Assembly: GCF_002078875.1 (NCBI RefSeq)
Contig: NC_034438.1
Location: 20,866,022-20,930,021 of the forward strand
Direction: 5' to 3'
DNA length: 64,000 nt
Source: Numida meleagris
Lineage: Eukaryota > Chordata > Aves > Galliformes > Numididae
Shown here: positions 63,868-64,000 of the stretch, piece after piece
Position numbering within the stretch: position 1 is the stretch's first letter
Layout: each line of letters starts with the position of its first letter
Program-made: the position numbers and the translations under genes
The notes under the pieces: generated by a model
What the model saw: only the letters and a program-made list of their open reading frames with translations
Database searches by the model: none
Told to the model about the DNA's origin: nothing

Positions 63868-64000
63868 TCAATGCTCATAAAAACCTGTACCAGTGGAAAT
63901 GCACTGTCACTGTTGCCACTGATGAAATGCACCTCCCACCACCTCACTGTCCTCACGTCCACTGTTTGGTCTCCATAAATATTCAGCAAATATTGACGAA
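63868..64000 (-). mobile_element. Partial Galluhop-type mariner, cut by the window edge
   Basis: ATCAATGCTCATAAAAACCT, ACCAGTGGAAATGCACTGTC and CCACTGTTTGGTCTCCATAA match the copy at 50,643-51,178 starting about 160 bases inside its left end. The left terminal repeat is missing. The element lies in the last intron of CENPK and runs off the window. Confidence 0.75.

Overview
The window looks like galliform bird (chicken-like) nuclear DNA. CR1 LINE fragments dominate the repeats, a Galluhop-type mariner family is present in several copies, and there is a class III (ERV-L-like) endogenous retrovirus remnant. Two vertebrate genes can be recognised, both on the minus strand: the 5' part of ADAMTS6 and the last exon of CENPK. 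The same neighbour pair lies on human 5q12. In chicken that region corresponds to chromosome Z, so a Z origin is likely, but this is inference from synteny.

Layout. 1-17,512: intron of ADAMTS6 holding the ERV remnant (1 to about 3,950), a 620-bp LTR-like element with 152-bp inverted arms (10,660-11,279) and a nested CR1/CR1/mariner cluster (11,478-13,865). 17,513-33,670: six ADAMTS6 exons, read right to left. They encode residues 1 to about 358: signal peptide, prodomain with furin site, and the N-terminal part of the metalloprotease domain. The zinc-binding motif and the ancillary domain lie beyond the left edge. 36,080-39,620: a large CpG island, the presumed ADAMTS6 promoter, with a 108-base assembly gap. 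39,620-63,350: the ADAMTS6-CENPK intergenic region, mostly AT-rich unique sequence, with mariner and CR1 copies at 48.7-55.0 kb and 61.5-62.3 kb. It also holds an unexplained second CpG island at about 52.9-53.25 kb that runs into a perfect splice donor. 63,356-63,624: the CENPK terminal exon and poly(A) signal.

ADAMTS6 is a secreted metalloprotease and CENPK a constitutive centromere protein. They are neighbours in tandem, not a functional unit. Splice junctions were placed by reading-frame continuity, GT/AG signals and remembered family sequence. The reading frame closes exactly across every placed junction from the start codon to residue 358.

I found no CRISPR array, tRNA, rRNA or prokaryote-type system. 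The features that most deserve follow-up are the orphan CpG island at 53 kb, the uORF-rich ADAMTS6 leader, the in-frame NAGNAG acceptor, the inverted-arm LTR and the mariner/CR1 junctions.
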